The notes beneath the pieces were generated by a model. That model searched no databases and was not told the origin of the DNA. It was given only the letters and a program-made list of their open reading frames with translations. A stretch of DNA of 33,780 nt from Stenotrophomonas chelatiphaga (GTDB lineage Bacteria; Pseudomonadota; Gammaproteobacteria; Xanthomonadales; Xanthomonadaceae), in contig NZ_LDJK01000038.1 of the NCBI RefSeq assembly GCF_001431535.1, positions 1-33,780 of the forward strand. The letters are read 5' to 3'. The position numbers and the translations under genes are program-made. Below, piece after piece: positions 1-7,630 of the stretch (position 1 is its first letter; every line of letters begins with the position of its first letter).

Positions 1-5
1 TGCTT

Positions 6-11
6 CGTCAA
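6..11 (-). promoter_or_regulatory. -35 box of a third stable-RNA-type promoter, cut by the window edge
   Basis: On the minus strand the sequence reads GAAAAAAGGTGTTGACG, the same A-tract, GGTG and TTGACG order as in the promoter at 224-251. The TTGACG box is at 6-11. With the 16-base spacer of the other two copies, its -10 box would fall outside the window, so only the upstream half can be seen. Confidence 0.55.
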
Positions 12-106
12 CACCTTTTTTCAAGGCCGTTTCGCCGTAGCGAAGCGTTGTTGACTCTGCTGCTTCGACGTCCGGCCCGAAGGCGTTTCGTCGTTGCGAG
101 CCGCCT

Positions 107-134
107 ATTATGCCGGACTTTTTCAGTCCGTCAA
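107..134 (-). promoter_or_regulatory. Strong sigma-70 promoter, stable-RNA type (middle copy)
   Basis: Minus strand: -35 TTGACG (129-134), a 16-base spacer, then -10 CATAAT (107-112), followed by a GC-rich discriminator AGGCGGCTCGC. TTGACG preceded by GGTG is shared with the copies at 246-251 and 6-11. A consensus -35, near-consensus -10 and GC-rich discriminator are typical of stringently controlled rRNA and tRNA promoters. The spacer contains an inverted repeat (CGGACT/AGTCCG, 114-119 and 125-130). The transcript would run left, out of the window, so the controlled gene is not visible. Confidence 0.75.
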
Positions 135-223
135 CACCTTCGTTCGAATAAATCGTTCGGCGGTGGTGGCGTGCTGTTTCCGCTGATTTCCGTAGAAATC
201 TTTGCGTTGCAGCGAGGGAGCGA

Positions 224-251
224 ATTGTAGAGATCCTGCAGGATTCGTCAA
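224..251 (-). promoter_or_regulatory. Strong sigma-70 promoter, stable-RNA type (upstream copy)
   Basis: Minus strand: an A6 tract, then GGTG, -35 TTGACG (246-251), a 16-base spacer and -10 TACAAT (224-229), followed by a GC-rich stretch. The A-tract just upstream of the -35 box resembles an UP element. The spacer contains the perfect 12-bp palindrome ATCCTGCAGGAT (233-244). It has the same layout as the promoter at 107-134, giving a tandem array directed leftwards. Confidence 0.72.
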
Positions 252-339
252 CACCTTTTTTCACTTTGATGACAGCGCGTGTGCTGCGCATGCTTCTGCA
301 TGTACCGCGAATGCAGCGCTGCAGGGTATCGGCTTCGGC

Positions 340-380
340 GCTGCGCTGCCGTGCGCGCGTTGCGCACACGGCAGCGCAGC
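340..380. repeat. 14-bp perfect inverted repeat upstream of the BenE-type gene
   Basis: GCTGCGCTGCCGTG at 340-353 is the exact reverse complement of 367-380, with a 13-base loop. The inner bases (CGCGCGTTGCGCA) can extend the stem with a small bulge. No T-run follows on either strand, so it is not a classical terminator. It lies between the leftward stable-RNA promoters and the start codon at 420, and could be an operator, a 5' UTR hairpin or a transcription boundary. Confidence 0.6.
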
Positions 381-419
381 AGGTATCAATGCACGGTACC
401 CGTCCGGATCAACACTTCA

Positions 420-1607
420 ATGGAAGCAGTCCCCGCACGCGCATGGTGGCGCGACCTCTCCCTGCCCGCCGTGGTCGCCGGCTTCATTACCGTGCTGGTG
501 GGTTTCGCCAGTTCCGCGGTGATCGTGTTCCAGGCCGCGCAGGCCGTCGGTGCGGACCAGCAGGAGATCGCCTCGTGGATGTGGGCATTGGGACTGGGCA
601 TGGGCGTGACCTGCATCGGTCTGTCGCTGCGTTACCGGATCCCGGTCGTGACCGCATGGTCGACCCCGGGTGCGGCGATGCTGGTGGTGGGTGCGGGCGG
701 GGTCAGCCTGCCCGAGGCGATCGGTGCCTTCCTGCTGGCGGCCGTGCTGGGTGCGGTGCTCGGTTTCTCGGGGGTGTTCGCCAGGCTGATGCAGCGCGTC
801 CCGATGGCATTGGCCGCCGGCATGCTGGCGGGCGTGCTGCTGCGCTTCGGCCTGGAGGTCTTCGTGTCCATGCAGACACAGCTGGTGATGGCACTGGCGA
901 TGTTCGGCAGCTGGTTGCTGGCACGGCGCCTGCTGCCGCGCTATGCGGTGATCGCCACGCTGTTGGTGGGCATCGCGGTGGCGCTTGGCAGCGGACAGCT
1001 GCACCTGCAGGGCATCGAGCTGCAGCTGGCCCTGCCCGTGTGGACCACGCCACGGCTGAGCTGGGCGGCGGTGGCCAGCGTTGCCCTGCCCTTGTTCGTA
1101 GTGACGATGGCCTCACAGAACATTCCCGGGGTGGCGGTGATCCGCGCATCTGGTTACCAGGCACCGGTGTCGCCGTTGATCGGCTGGATCGGGGTGGTCA
1201 ACGCGGTACTGGCGCCGTTCGGCGCCTTCGCGCTGAACCTCGCGGCGATCACCGCCGCCATCTGCATGGGCCGCGAGGCACACGAGGATCCGGCCCGCCG
1301 CTACACCGCCGCCATGGCCGCGGGCGCGTTCTACATCGTGGTCGGGGTATTCGGCGCCACGGTGGCGGCGCTGTTCGCTGCTTTCCCCAAGGAGCTGATC
1401 GCCTGCGTGGCCGGCATCGCGTTGTTCGGCACCATCGGCAACAGCCTGGCCACGGCGCTGGCGGTGGAGCGTGACCGCGAGGCCGCGCTGGTGACCTTCC
1501 TGGTTACGGCGTCCGGCATGTCGCTGTGGGGTATCGGCTCGGCGTTCTGGGGACTGGTGGCCGGCGGGGTGACCTTGCTGGTGCTGCGGCCGCGGGCGAT
1601 GACGTAG
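420..1607 (+). CDS. BenE-family benzoate/H+ symporter-like transporter
   Basis: The 395-residue hydrophobic protein belongs to the BenE (YdcO) family of proton-coupled benzoate importers in the inner membrane. Support is the family motif SQNIPGVAVIRASGYQAP near residues 228-245, a WSTPGAAML motif near residue 82, and roughly twelve hydrophobic segments over the whole length; family members are usually about 390-400 residues. The ATG at 420 was chosen because the protein then begins MEAVPARAWWRDLS, as relatives do. The frame is open further upstream, but that stretch is rich in Cys and Arg and looks non-coding. No clear Shine-Dalgarno is visible. No benzoate-degradation gene is nearby, so the real substrate is unknown. 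It converges with the next gene. Confidence 0.88.
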   Translation: MEAVPARAWWRDLSLPAVVAGFITVLVGFASSAVIVFQAAQAVGADQQEIASWMWALGLGMGVTCIGLSLRYRIPVVTAWSTPGAAMLVVGAGGVSLPEAIGAFLLAAVLGAVLGFSGVFARLMQRVPMALAAGMLAGVLLRFGLEVFVSMQTQLVMALAMFGSWLLARRLLPRYAVIATLLVGIAVALGSGQLHLQGIELQLALPVWTTPRLSWAAVASVALPLFVVTMASQNIPGVAVIRASGYQAPVSPLIGWIGVVNAVLAPFGAFALNLAAITAAICMGREAHEDPARRYTAAMAAGAFYIVVGVFGATVAALFAAFPKELIACVAGIALFGTIGNSLATALAVERDREAALVTFLVTASGMSLWGIGSAFWGLVAGGVTLLVLRPRAMT

Positions 1608-1645
1608 GCCGGGCTGCCACCCATGACGGCGGCAGCGGGTCGGGG

Positions 1646-1666
1646 CTGCGCGGATCGACCGCGCAG
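1646..1666. terminator. Possible bidirectional hairpin between convergent genes
   Basis: CTGCGCGG (1646-1653) and CCGCGCAG (1659-1666) form a perfect 8-bp stem with a 5-base loop in the short gap between the BenE-type gene and the convergent gene ending at 1672. No T-tract follows on either strand, so rho-independent function is uncertain. Confidence 0.4.
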
Positions 1667-1671
1667 GCCTG

Positions 1672-3840
1672 TTACAGCGGCTGCACCGACAGGGTCTGCT
1701 GCAATACGTGGCGGCCGCCGGCCGGGATGGTCACCACGTCCGGCCCCGCGTTGGCCGCCTCCAGGCAGACGTAGTCGCGCCAGCCATCGCCGACGTCGGC
1801 CATTTTCGCTGCTGCCTCCGCGCCCGGGTTCCACGCCACCAGCGAGCGGCTGCCCTGGGTTTCCAGGGTGATGCGGCGCTTCAACACCGGGTCGTGCAGC
1901 ACGTAGCGGCCCCCGGCCTGCGTATAGATGCGGTCACTGCGGCCGGGATCGCGCGGATCGCGCAGGTTCCATGGCCCCTGCTGGCGGCGGGCCTGGGCGT
2001 AGTTCTCGTACTTGTCCAGGTAGTCCAGCCCATCCACCCCCTCCACGTCCACGCGGCCGGCATCACCGACGTGGAAATAGTTGTGCAGCGCCTGGCTGAT
2101 CGTCGCCGGCGCGGTGCCGGCGTTGTCGGTGATGAGCCGCTGGGTCAGGGTCGCCCCGACCACCACCACCATCTGCAGCCGCAGCGACAGGTCGTCCAGC
2201 ACCGGCGGCGCGAGGGTGAGCTCGATGCTGCCGTCGGCCAGCGCGCGCGCCTGCTTCAACTCCCACGGCAGGGTGCGCACGAAGCCGTGCGCGGGCACGT
2301 CATTGGACTGCCCTTGGCGCCCGAAGTACGGCCAACACACCGGGCTGCCGCCACGGATCGGCGTCGGCAGCTCGGCGCGCCGGGGCGACAACCACATCAC
2401 GTCCTTGCCGCCCTTGGGCACGAAGGACAGCAGCTGGCCGCCGAACACACTGATCGCAGCGCTGCCCTGCGGGGTCTGGATGAGCCACGCATCGAGCCCC
2501 TGGAACTGGCCACTGGTCACGCCCTGGATCTGTTGCACCTTGGAAGCACTCCGCACCGCTGGCGACTGCACCAGCGTGTTGTAGTTGGAAGGAAGGGTGA
2601 AGCGGCTGGCGGCCGGCACCGCAGCCGTGGGGGGTTCGGCCTGCAGCGCCTGCAGGATGCGGCGACCGGCGCGCCCGTCCAGCGGCGTCCAGCCCAGGCG
2701 CTGCTGCTCGGCCTGGATGGCGCGGCGGCTGGCGGTGCCGATCATGCCGTCGACCTGGCCGATGTCATGCCCGCGCGCGGCCAGCAGCGCCTGCAGCTGG
2801 CGGCGCTCGCGGCGACCCAGGCCCGGATCATCGGTGGGCCATGCTGTTGCCAGCCCGGCACCGCCGCGCAGCCGGTCGGCCAGCGTGGCGATGGCCAGCG
2901 CGTAGCTTTCTGCCGCGTTGTAGCTGTAGATCGCGTCGTAGTTGCGGAACACCAGCAACGCCGGCCCGGTGTTCCCGGCCGGCAGCAGCAGCGCCGCGCG
3001 CGCATCGGCAGGCAGCCCGGGCACGGCGATCGCGTCGCCCTGCAGGGAGGTCACGCCCAGCGCTTTCCAGTCCGCCAGCGCGCGGCGCTGGGTGCGCCCG
3101 GCCTGTGCGGCGGCGAAGCCGGCGGGGACACGGACTTCCATGCCCCACGGCTCTCCGCTGCGCCAGCCGGCACGCTTGAGGTAGTTGGCCGTGGACGCCA
3201 GCGCGTCCGGGATGCTGCCCACCAGGTCGCGGCGGCCGTCGCCATCGCCATCCACCGCAATGCGTGCATAGGTGCTCGGCATGAACTGGGTATGCCCGAA
3301 TGCACCGGCCCAGGACCCCACCAGCCCCTCGCCGCGCAGGTCGCCCTGGTCCACCAGCTTCAACAGGGACAGCAGTTCACCGCGGAAGAACGACTGCCGG
3401 CGGCCCGCGCAGGACAGCGTGGACAGCGACTGCAGCAGCGGGCGCTTGCCGAACACGCGCCCGTAATCACTTTCCACGCCCCACACCGCCACGATGGTGG
3501 CCGGGTCCACGCCGTATTCGGCGGACACCTGCTGCAGCAGGGCGCGATGCTGGGCCAGCATGGCGCGACCATCGTCCACGCGCTGTTCGTCGACCAGCGC
3601 GGCCAGGTAATCCCAGATCGGCGTGCTGAACTCCGGCTGGGCATCCAGCAGCTCCAGCACAGACGGGTCAGGCTGCACGCCGGCCATCAGGGCGCTGAAG
3701 CGTTCGGCCCGGATTCCCTGCCTGGCTGCACTGGCCTGCAGGGTCGACAGGCAGGACGCGAAGGCCGGATCGACCTGCTGCGCGGACGCCAGTGGGCTGG
3801 CCATCAGGGTGGCCAGCAACATCAGGGAGCGCGTGGTCAT
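1672..3840 (-). CDS. Exported lytic murein transglycosylase fused to a hexose-phosphate-mutarotase-like domain
   Basis: A 722-residue protein with two enzyme domains. Residues 1-21 look like a signal peptide (hydrophobic core, then PLASA before QQ). Residues about 23-330 are an MltB-type (SLT_2) lytic transglycosylase: catalytic Glu123 in VWGVESDYG, then GAFGHTQFMPSTY at 180-192, and an Asp/Gly-rich DGDGDGRRD loop. About 338-398 is a PG_binding_1 repeat. About 448-720 resembles D-hexose-6-phosphate mutarotase (YeaD/aldose 1-epimerase fold): IRGGSPVCWPYFG, HGFVR (His518), LHNYFHVGD (His586) and CLEAAN (Glu694), the usual catalytic His/His/Glu set. The first part cleaves peptidoglycan; the second would interconvert sugar anomers. 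Start: GGAGG lies six bases before the ATG at 3840, favouring it over in-frame ATGs at 3846 and 3861. It lies 51 bases after egtD. Exporting a mutarotase to the periplasm is odd, so its substrate is unclear. Confidence 0.85.
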   Translation of the reverse strand: MTTRSLMLLATLMASPLASAQQVDPAFASCLSTLQASAARQGIRAERFSALMAGVQPDPSVLELLDAQPEFSTPIWDYLAALVDEQRVDDGRAMLAQHRALLQQVSAEYGVDPATIVAVWGVESDYGRVFGKRPLLQSLSTLSCAGRRQSFFRGELLSLLKLVDQGDLRGEGLVGSWAGAFGHTQFMPSTYARIAVDGDGDGRRDLVGSIPDALASTANYLKRAGWRSGEPWGMEVRVPAGFAAAQAGRTQRRALADWKALGVTSLQGDAIAVPGLPADARAALLLPAGNTGPALLVFRNYDAIYSYNAAESYALAIATLADRLRGGAGLATAWPTDDPGLGRRERRQLQALLAARGHDIGQVDGMIGTASRRAIQAEQQRLGWTPLDGRAGRRILQALQAEPPTAAVPAASRFTLPSNYNTLVQSPAVRSASKVQQIQGVTSGQFQGLDAWLIQTPQGSAAISVFGGQLLSFVPKGGKDVMWLSPRRAELPTPIRGGSPVCWPYFGRQGQSNDVPAHGFVRTLPWELKQARALADGSIELTLAPPVLDDLSLRLQMVVVVGATLTQRLITDNAGTAPATISQALHNYFHVGDAGRVDVEGVDGLDYLDKYENYAQARRQQGPWNLRDPRDPGRSDRIYTQAGGRYVLHDPVLKRRITLETQGSRSLVAWNPGAEAAAKMADVGDGWRDYVCLEAANAGPDVVTIPAGGRHVLQQTLSVQPL

Positions 3841-3891
3841 GGTCATCCTCCGTGCCGCCATGGCCCCTGCATCATAGCGGCAGCGGGACGA

Positions 3892-4872
3892 TCAACGGCG
3901 GCGCAGCAGGCGCAGGCCGAAGCCGGGTTGCGGCGCGGCCGTGTCCCAGCGCCCGATGATCTGCAGCCCCGAGGCATCCAGCAACTGCTGGAAGCTGGCT
4001 TCGGTGTACTTGTGGCTGTACTCCACCTGGATCGCATCGCCTGCGGCGAAGTGGAAGCGATGTCCGCCGACGGTGACGTCCTGGTCGCGGTCACTGACCA
4101 GCTGGGTTTCGATGCGCAGGCGCGGCACGCTGTAGCGCGCACGATGGTGGAAGGCCTGCAGGTCGAAATCGCTGCCGACCTGCTGGTTGAGGCGCTTGAG
4201 CAGGTTGAGGGTGAACGCGGCGGTGACCCCGGCGGCATCGTTGTAGGCCGCTTCCAGCGTCGCGGTGTCCTTGTGCAGGTCCACGCCGATCAGCGCCAGG
4301 CCGTCTTCGCCCATGGTCTGGCGCATCGCACGCAGCAGCGCTACCGCCTCGTCATGTTCGAAATTGCCCAAGGTGGAGCCGGGGAAGAACAGAAGACGGC
4401 GTGCGGCCTGTTCTTCCGGTTCAGGCACCTGCACCGGCTGGGTGAAGTCGGCGCAGACCGGCAGCATTTCGATGTCCGGCTGGGCCGGCGCCAGATGGTC
4501 GATGCTCGACAGCAGGGCCGCGCGCGAGATCTCGATCGGGGTATAGGCCACCGGCGCATCGAGCGCTTCCAGCAGCAGCGCGGTCTTGCGCCCGCTGCCG
4601 CTACCCAGTTCGACCACGTGTACGCGCGGTCCGACGCGTTCGGCGATATCCGGCAGCGACTGTTCCAGCAGGGCCAGCTCGGTCCGGGTCGGGTAGTACT
4701 CGGGGGTGCGGGTGATCTGCTCGAACAGGGCCGACCCGGCGGCGTCGTAGAAATATTTGGAGGGCAGCCGCGGCGGCGTGGCGGACAGGCCGGCGATGGC
4801 GTCGGACAGCACCCGTTCGCGGCTGGGGGTCAGGTCGGTCAGCGCCTGCCGCGCCGCGTGTACGGTACTCAT
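3892..4872 (-). CDS. egtD: L-histidine N-alpha-methyltransferase (ergothioneine pathway)
   Basis: EgtD trimethylates the alpha-amino group of histidine with three S-adenosylmethionines, giving hercynine, the first step to ergothioneine. The 326-residue length fits the family (about 320). Visible motifs are the SAM-binding loop VELGSGSGRKT (87-97), YTPIEIS (110-116), FFPGSTLGNF (162-171, with the Asn that contacts histidine in the mycobacterial enzyme), IGVDLHKD (195-202), and QVEYSHKYT (282-290) containing the acidic substrate-binding residue. The N-terminal SKYFYDAAGSALFEQIT is also typical. The ATG at 4872 gives MSTVHAARQA; the frame is open upstream only as antisense to egtB. egtB ends 13 bases upstream on the same strand, so the two form an operon. 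Confidence 0.93.
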   Translation of the reverse strand: MSTVHAARQALTDLTPSRERVLSDAIAGLSATPPRLPSKYFYDAAGSALFEQITRTPEYYPTRTELALLEQSLPDIAERVGPRVHVVELGSGSGRKTALLLEALDAPVAYTPIEISRAALLSSIDHLAPAQPDIEMLPVCADFTQPVQVPEPEEQAARRLLFFPGSTLGNFEHDEAVALLRAMRQTMGEDGLALIGVDLHKDTATLEAAYNDAAGVTAAFTLNLLKRLNQQVGSDFDLQAFHHRARYSVPRLRIETQLVSDRDQDVTVGGHRFHFAAGDAIQVEYSHKYTEASFQQLLDASGLQIIGRWDTAAPQPGFGLRLLRRR

Positions 4873-4885
4873 GGGACGATGCTCA

Positions 4886-6166
4886 TCAGAACGCCTTTGC
4901 CAGGCGCACGCCGGAGAACTGCCAGCGTGCGGAGGGGTCGAAGAAATTGCGGTAGCTGGCACGCACGTGGCCGCGCGGAGTGGCGCAGCTGCCGCCGCGC
5001 AGGATCCACTGGCCACACATGAACTTGCCGTTGTATTCGCCGAGACTGCCCGGGAAGGTGCTGAAGCCGGGATACGGACCGTAGGCGCTGCTGGTCCATT
5101 CCCAGACATCGCCGTGCAGCTGCTGCAGGCCATCCGCTGCGCGCGGCGCGGACGGGTGCAGGCGATCATCGTCGACGAAATGGCCGTCAGCGGCGTGCTG
5201 GCTGGCGGCCGCTTCCCACTCGAATTCGGTCGGCAGGCGTGCACCGGCCCAGCGGGCGTAGGCGTCGGCTTCGTAATAGCTGATATGGCAGACCGGCGCG
5301 TGCGGATCCAGCGCACGCCAGCCGCCGAGGGTGTATTCGCGCTCCAGCGCGTCATCCCAGTACAACGGATGGTGCCACTGCTGGGCCTGGTTCAATGACC
5401 AGCCCTCGCTCATCCACAGCTGCACCTGCTGGTAGCCGCCATCGGCGATGAAGGCGGCGAACTCGGCATTGCTGGCCGGACGGCTGGCCAGTGCGTGGGC
5501 GGGCACCAGCACGCGATGGCGCGGCGATTCGTTGTCATAGGCGAACTCGGCATCGGCAGGCCACGCCGGGGCACCGATCCACGCGATGCGCTCCGGGCTG
5601 TCGATCCACTGCAGCGGCGTGGCGGCGCCGGCCTGCGTGGCCAGGTCATCACGGTAGGCTGGCTGCAGCGGGTTGCTCCACAGCGCATGCTTGATGTCGG
5701 TCAGCAGCAGCTCCTGGTGCTGTTGTTCGTGCTGCAGGCCGAGTTGCAGGTGGTCCAGCGTTTCATCGGTCAGCGCGCGGTCCTGCAACAGGCGCAGCAC
5801 CTGCCCGTCGATACGTTCGCGGTAGTCGTACACCTGTTCCAGGCTGGGCCGCGACAGCAGGCCACGCTGCGGCCGCGCGTGCGCCGGGCCGATGGTTTCG
5901 TAGTAGCTGTTGAACAGGAAGTTCCAGTCGGGCTGCAATGGCTGGTGACCCGGCTGCGCGCCCAGCACGAAGCGTTCGAAGAACCACGTGGTGTGCGCCA
6001 GGTGCCATTTGGTAGGGCTGGCGTCGGCCATGCTCTGCACCATGGCGTCTTCGGCGCTGAGCGGGGCGGCAAGCGCCACGCTGCGTTGGCGCACGTGGAC
6101 ATAGAAGTCGGCCAGGGCAGTGTGGCGGGACGGGATCAGGGGAGCGGAGGCGAGCAGGCTGTTCAC
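4886..6166 (-). CDS. egtB: Ergothioneine biosynthesis sulfoxide synthase EgtB
   Basis: EgtB is a non-haem iron oxygenase that joins hercynine to a thiol (gamma-glutamylcysteine or cysteine) with O2, giving a sulfoxide. In 426 residues it shows an N-terminal DinB_2 domain with the iron-ligand His motifs WHLAHTTWFFERF (54-66) and HEQQHQE (146-152), then a formylglycine-generating-enzyme-type C-terminal domain with GDVWEWTSSAYGPYPGF (352-368), ILRGGSCATP (388-397), SYRNFF and RWQFSGVRL. The start is GTG at 6166; no strong ribosome site is visible, so the start is less certain than the rest. egtD follows after 13 bases. egtA, egtC and egtE are not in the window. A SenA (selenoneine) role is less likely because egtD, not senB/senC, is the partner. 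Confidence 0.92.
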   Translation of the reverse strand: MNSLLASAPLIPSRHTALADFYVHVRQRSVALAAPLSAEDAMVQSMADASPTKWHLAHTTWFFERFVLGAQPGHQPLQPDWNFLFNSYYETIGPAHARPQRGLLSRPSLEQVYDYRERIDGQVLRLLQDRALTDETLDHLQLGLQHEQQHQELLLTDIKHALWSNPLQPAYRDDLATQAGAATPLQWIDSPERIAWIGAPAWPADAEFAYDNESPRHRVLVPAHALASRPASNAEFAAFIADGGYQQVQLWMSEGWSLNQAQQWHHPLYWDDALEREYTLGGWRALDPHAPVCHISYYEADAYARWAGARLPTEFEWEAAASQHAADGHFVDDDRLHPSAPRAADGLQQLHGDVWEWTSSAYGPYPGFSTFPGSLGEYNGKFMCGQWILRGGSCATPRGHVRASYRNFFDPSARWQFSGVRLAKAF

Positions 6167-6245
6167 GACAGGAAGCTTGGGTCAGCTGCGGTGAGGACCA
6201 CGTCATCGGCCCGCCATGGTGCCGTGTTCGCCGGCCCCCGCCCGG

Positions 6246-6635
6246 CTACAGCGCGTCGAGGTAGAACCAGTTCCCGCCGATGCGCTGGAAGCGGCTGTGC
6301 TCGGTCATCCTGACCGCACTGCCGCCGCCGATGCGGTAGCGCGCGGTAAAGCGCACCTGCGCGCGGTCGCCGTCCTGCTGGTGCTCCTGCACGGTCAGGC
6401 CCAGCCATTGGGTGCGCTGGCCGGGGGCATCGTCCAGGGACAGCTCCGCTGGGCGGGTATCGGGGTGCCAGCTGGACAGCAGGTAGTCGGCACGCTGCAG
6501 CACATAGGCGCTGTAGCGCGAGCGCATCAGCTGTGCGGCATCGGCCGCCGGTTCGCCGGCATGGCAGCGGCCGCAGCAATCGGCGTAGGGCTTGCCGAGG
6601 TCGCAGGGGCAGGTATCGGGGACGGTCTGGGTCAT
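6246..6635 (-). CDS. YchJ-family protein with N-terminal SEC-C zinc motif
   Basis: A 129-residue protein of the YchJ/UPF0225 family. It starts [20 protein letters not shown], with a CPC...CC zinc-binding SEC-C motif in residues 9-22. Next comes [10 protein letters not shown], a family hallmark, and an NTF2-like body ending [16 protein letters not shown]. Its biochemical role is not established; SEC-C motifs are otherwise found at the end of SecA and in other zinc-binding proteins. The ATG at 6635 places the Cys motif at the N-terminus as in relatives; the open frame before it looks non-coding. It is slightly shorter than E. coli YchJ (about 150) and lacks an obvious second SEC-C motif at the C-terminus. 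It lies 79 bases upstream of egtB on the same strand and is divergent from the TSUP gene. Confidence 0.85.
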   Translation of the reverse strand: MTQTVPDTCPCDLGKPYADCCGRCHAGEPAADAAQLMRSRYSAYVLQRADYLLSSWHPDTRPAELSLDDAPGQRTQWLGLTVQEHQQDGDRAQVRFTARYRIGGGSAVRMTEHSRFQRIGGNWFYLDAL

Positions 6636-6727
6636 GCCCGCTATTTTTGCATGGCCGGCGCGCCGCGCAACGGCGGGCCACGGCGGCGTGGGCGTATCCT
6701 GTCGGCCCCCCATTGCAGGCCTGATCC

Positions 6728-7501
6728 GTGCTGGACATGATCCCCCCCGAACTCTGGTGGCTGGTGGCCATCGCCTTCATTGCCGGCCTGGTCGATGCGG
6801 CGGTCGGCGGCGGCGGACTGGTGCAGTTGCCGGGCCTGTTCACGGTACTGCCGCAGCACTCCCCTGCCCTGCTGTTCGGCACCAACAAGTTCAGTTCGGC
6901 CTTCGGGACCGGGGCGGCGGCCTGGCGCTATGCGCGCAACGTGCGCTTCCCGTGGCGACCGGTGCTGTTCGCGGCCGCCACCGCCTTCGTGTTTTCTTTC
7001 CTGGGCGCGACCGCGGTGAGCCTGCTGCCCAAGGATGCAGTGCGTCCGCTGGTGCTGGTGCTGCTGGTGGCGATGCTGGGCTACACGCTGTGGAAGAAGG
7101 ACTTCGGCGCGCTGCACCGGCCGCGCGAGGTGGGCCGCCGCGAGCTGGTGATCGCGCTGGCGATCGGTGCGGCGATCGGCTTCTACGACGGCTTCTTCGG
7201 GCCGGGCACGGGCAGCTTCCTGATCTTCCTGTTCGTGCGCTTCTTCGGGCTGGATTTCCTGCGCGCGTCGGCGGCGTCGAAGGTGGTCAACCTGTCGACC
7301 AACTTCGCCGCGCTGTCGTTCTTCGTGCCGACCGGCAACGTGCTGCTGCTGTTCGCCGTGCCGATGGCGGTGGCCAACATCGTGGGCTCGGTGGTCGGCA
7401 CGCGGCTGGCGTTGCGCGGCGGCACGCCGTTGATCCGCAAGCTGTTCGTGGGGCTGGTGGTGGTGCTGATCGCGCGGATGGGCTGGGATACGTTCGCCTG
7501 A
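6728..7501 (+). CDS. TSUP (TauE/SafE) family permease
   Basis: A 257-residue inner-membrane protein with about eight hydrophobic segments and the two glycine-rich repeats of the TSUP family (PF01925): [19 protein letters not shown] near residues 20-38 and [17 protein letters not shown] near 150-166. The family exports or imports small anions, often sulfite, sulfonates or other organosulfur compounds; the substrate here cannot be told from sequence. The GTG at 6728 has an AGG about eight bases upstream; an ATG three codons later (6737) is an equally possible start. The gene is divergent from the ychJ-like gene and converges on the SMC-like ATPase gene. Confidence 0.88.
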   Translation: MLDMIPPELWWLVAIAFIAGLVDAAVGGGGLVQLPGLFTVLPQHSPALLFGTNKFSSAFGTGAAAWRYARNVRFPWRPVLFAAATAFVFSFLGATAVSLLPKDAVRPLVLVLLVAMLGYTLWKKDFGALHRPREVGRRELVIALAIGAAIGFYDGFFGPGTGSFLIFLFVRFFGLDFLRASAASKVVNLSTNFAALSFFVPTGNVLLLFAVPMAVANIVGSVVGTRLALRGGTPLIRKLFVGLVVVLIARMGWDTFA

Positions 7502-7572
7502 TGCTTCGCGCATGGCGCGACGTTGTCTGCTGTCATGCGGGGCAGGCGGTGCCCTGCACAGCGCCCCACCCG

Positions 7573-7615
7573 CCGCTCTCCCCGGTACCGCGCGCACGCA
7601 TACCGGGGAGAGCGG
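7573..7615. terminator. 15-bp stem-loop between convergent genes
   Basis: CCGCTCTCCCCGGTA (7573-7587) pairs perfectly with 7601-7615 across a 13-base loop. It lies midway between the stop of the TSUP gene (7501) and the stop of the convergent SMC-like gene (7631), so it could mark transcript ends for both. No T-run follows on either strand, so it is not a textbook rho-independent terminator; it could also protect 3' ends. Confidence 0.5.
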
Positions 7616-7630
7616 GAGCCGGCCCGGCCA

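Noticed and set aside
48..522. Small open frames in the left intergenic region
   Set aside because: They run across the promoter boxes and hairpin, have unusual amino-acid composition and lack ribosome sites.
1708..5022. 1104-codon open frame on the plus strand opposite the fusion gene and egtD
   Set aside because: It is antisense to two well-supported genes and has no recognisable domain; long antisense frames are expected at this GC content.
4886..6166. SenA (selenoneine synthase) instead of EgtB
   Set aside because: The immediate partner is egtD and there is no senB or senC homologue nearby.
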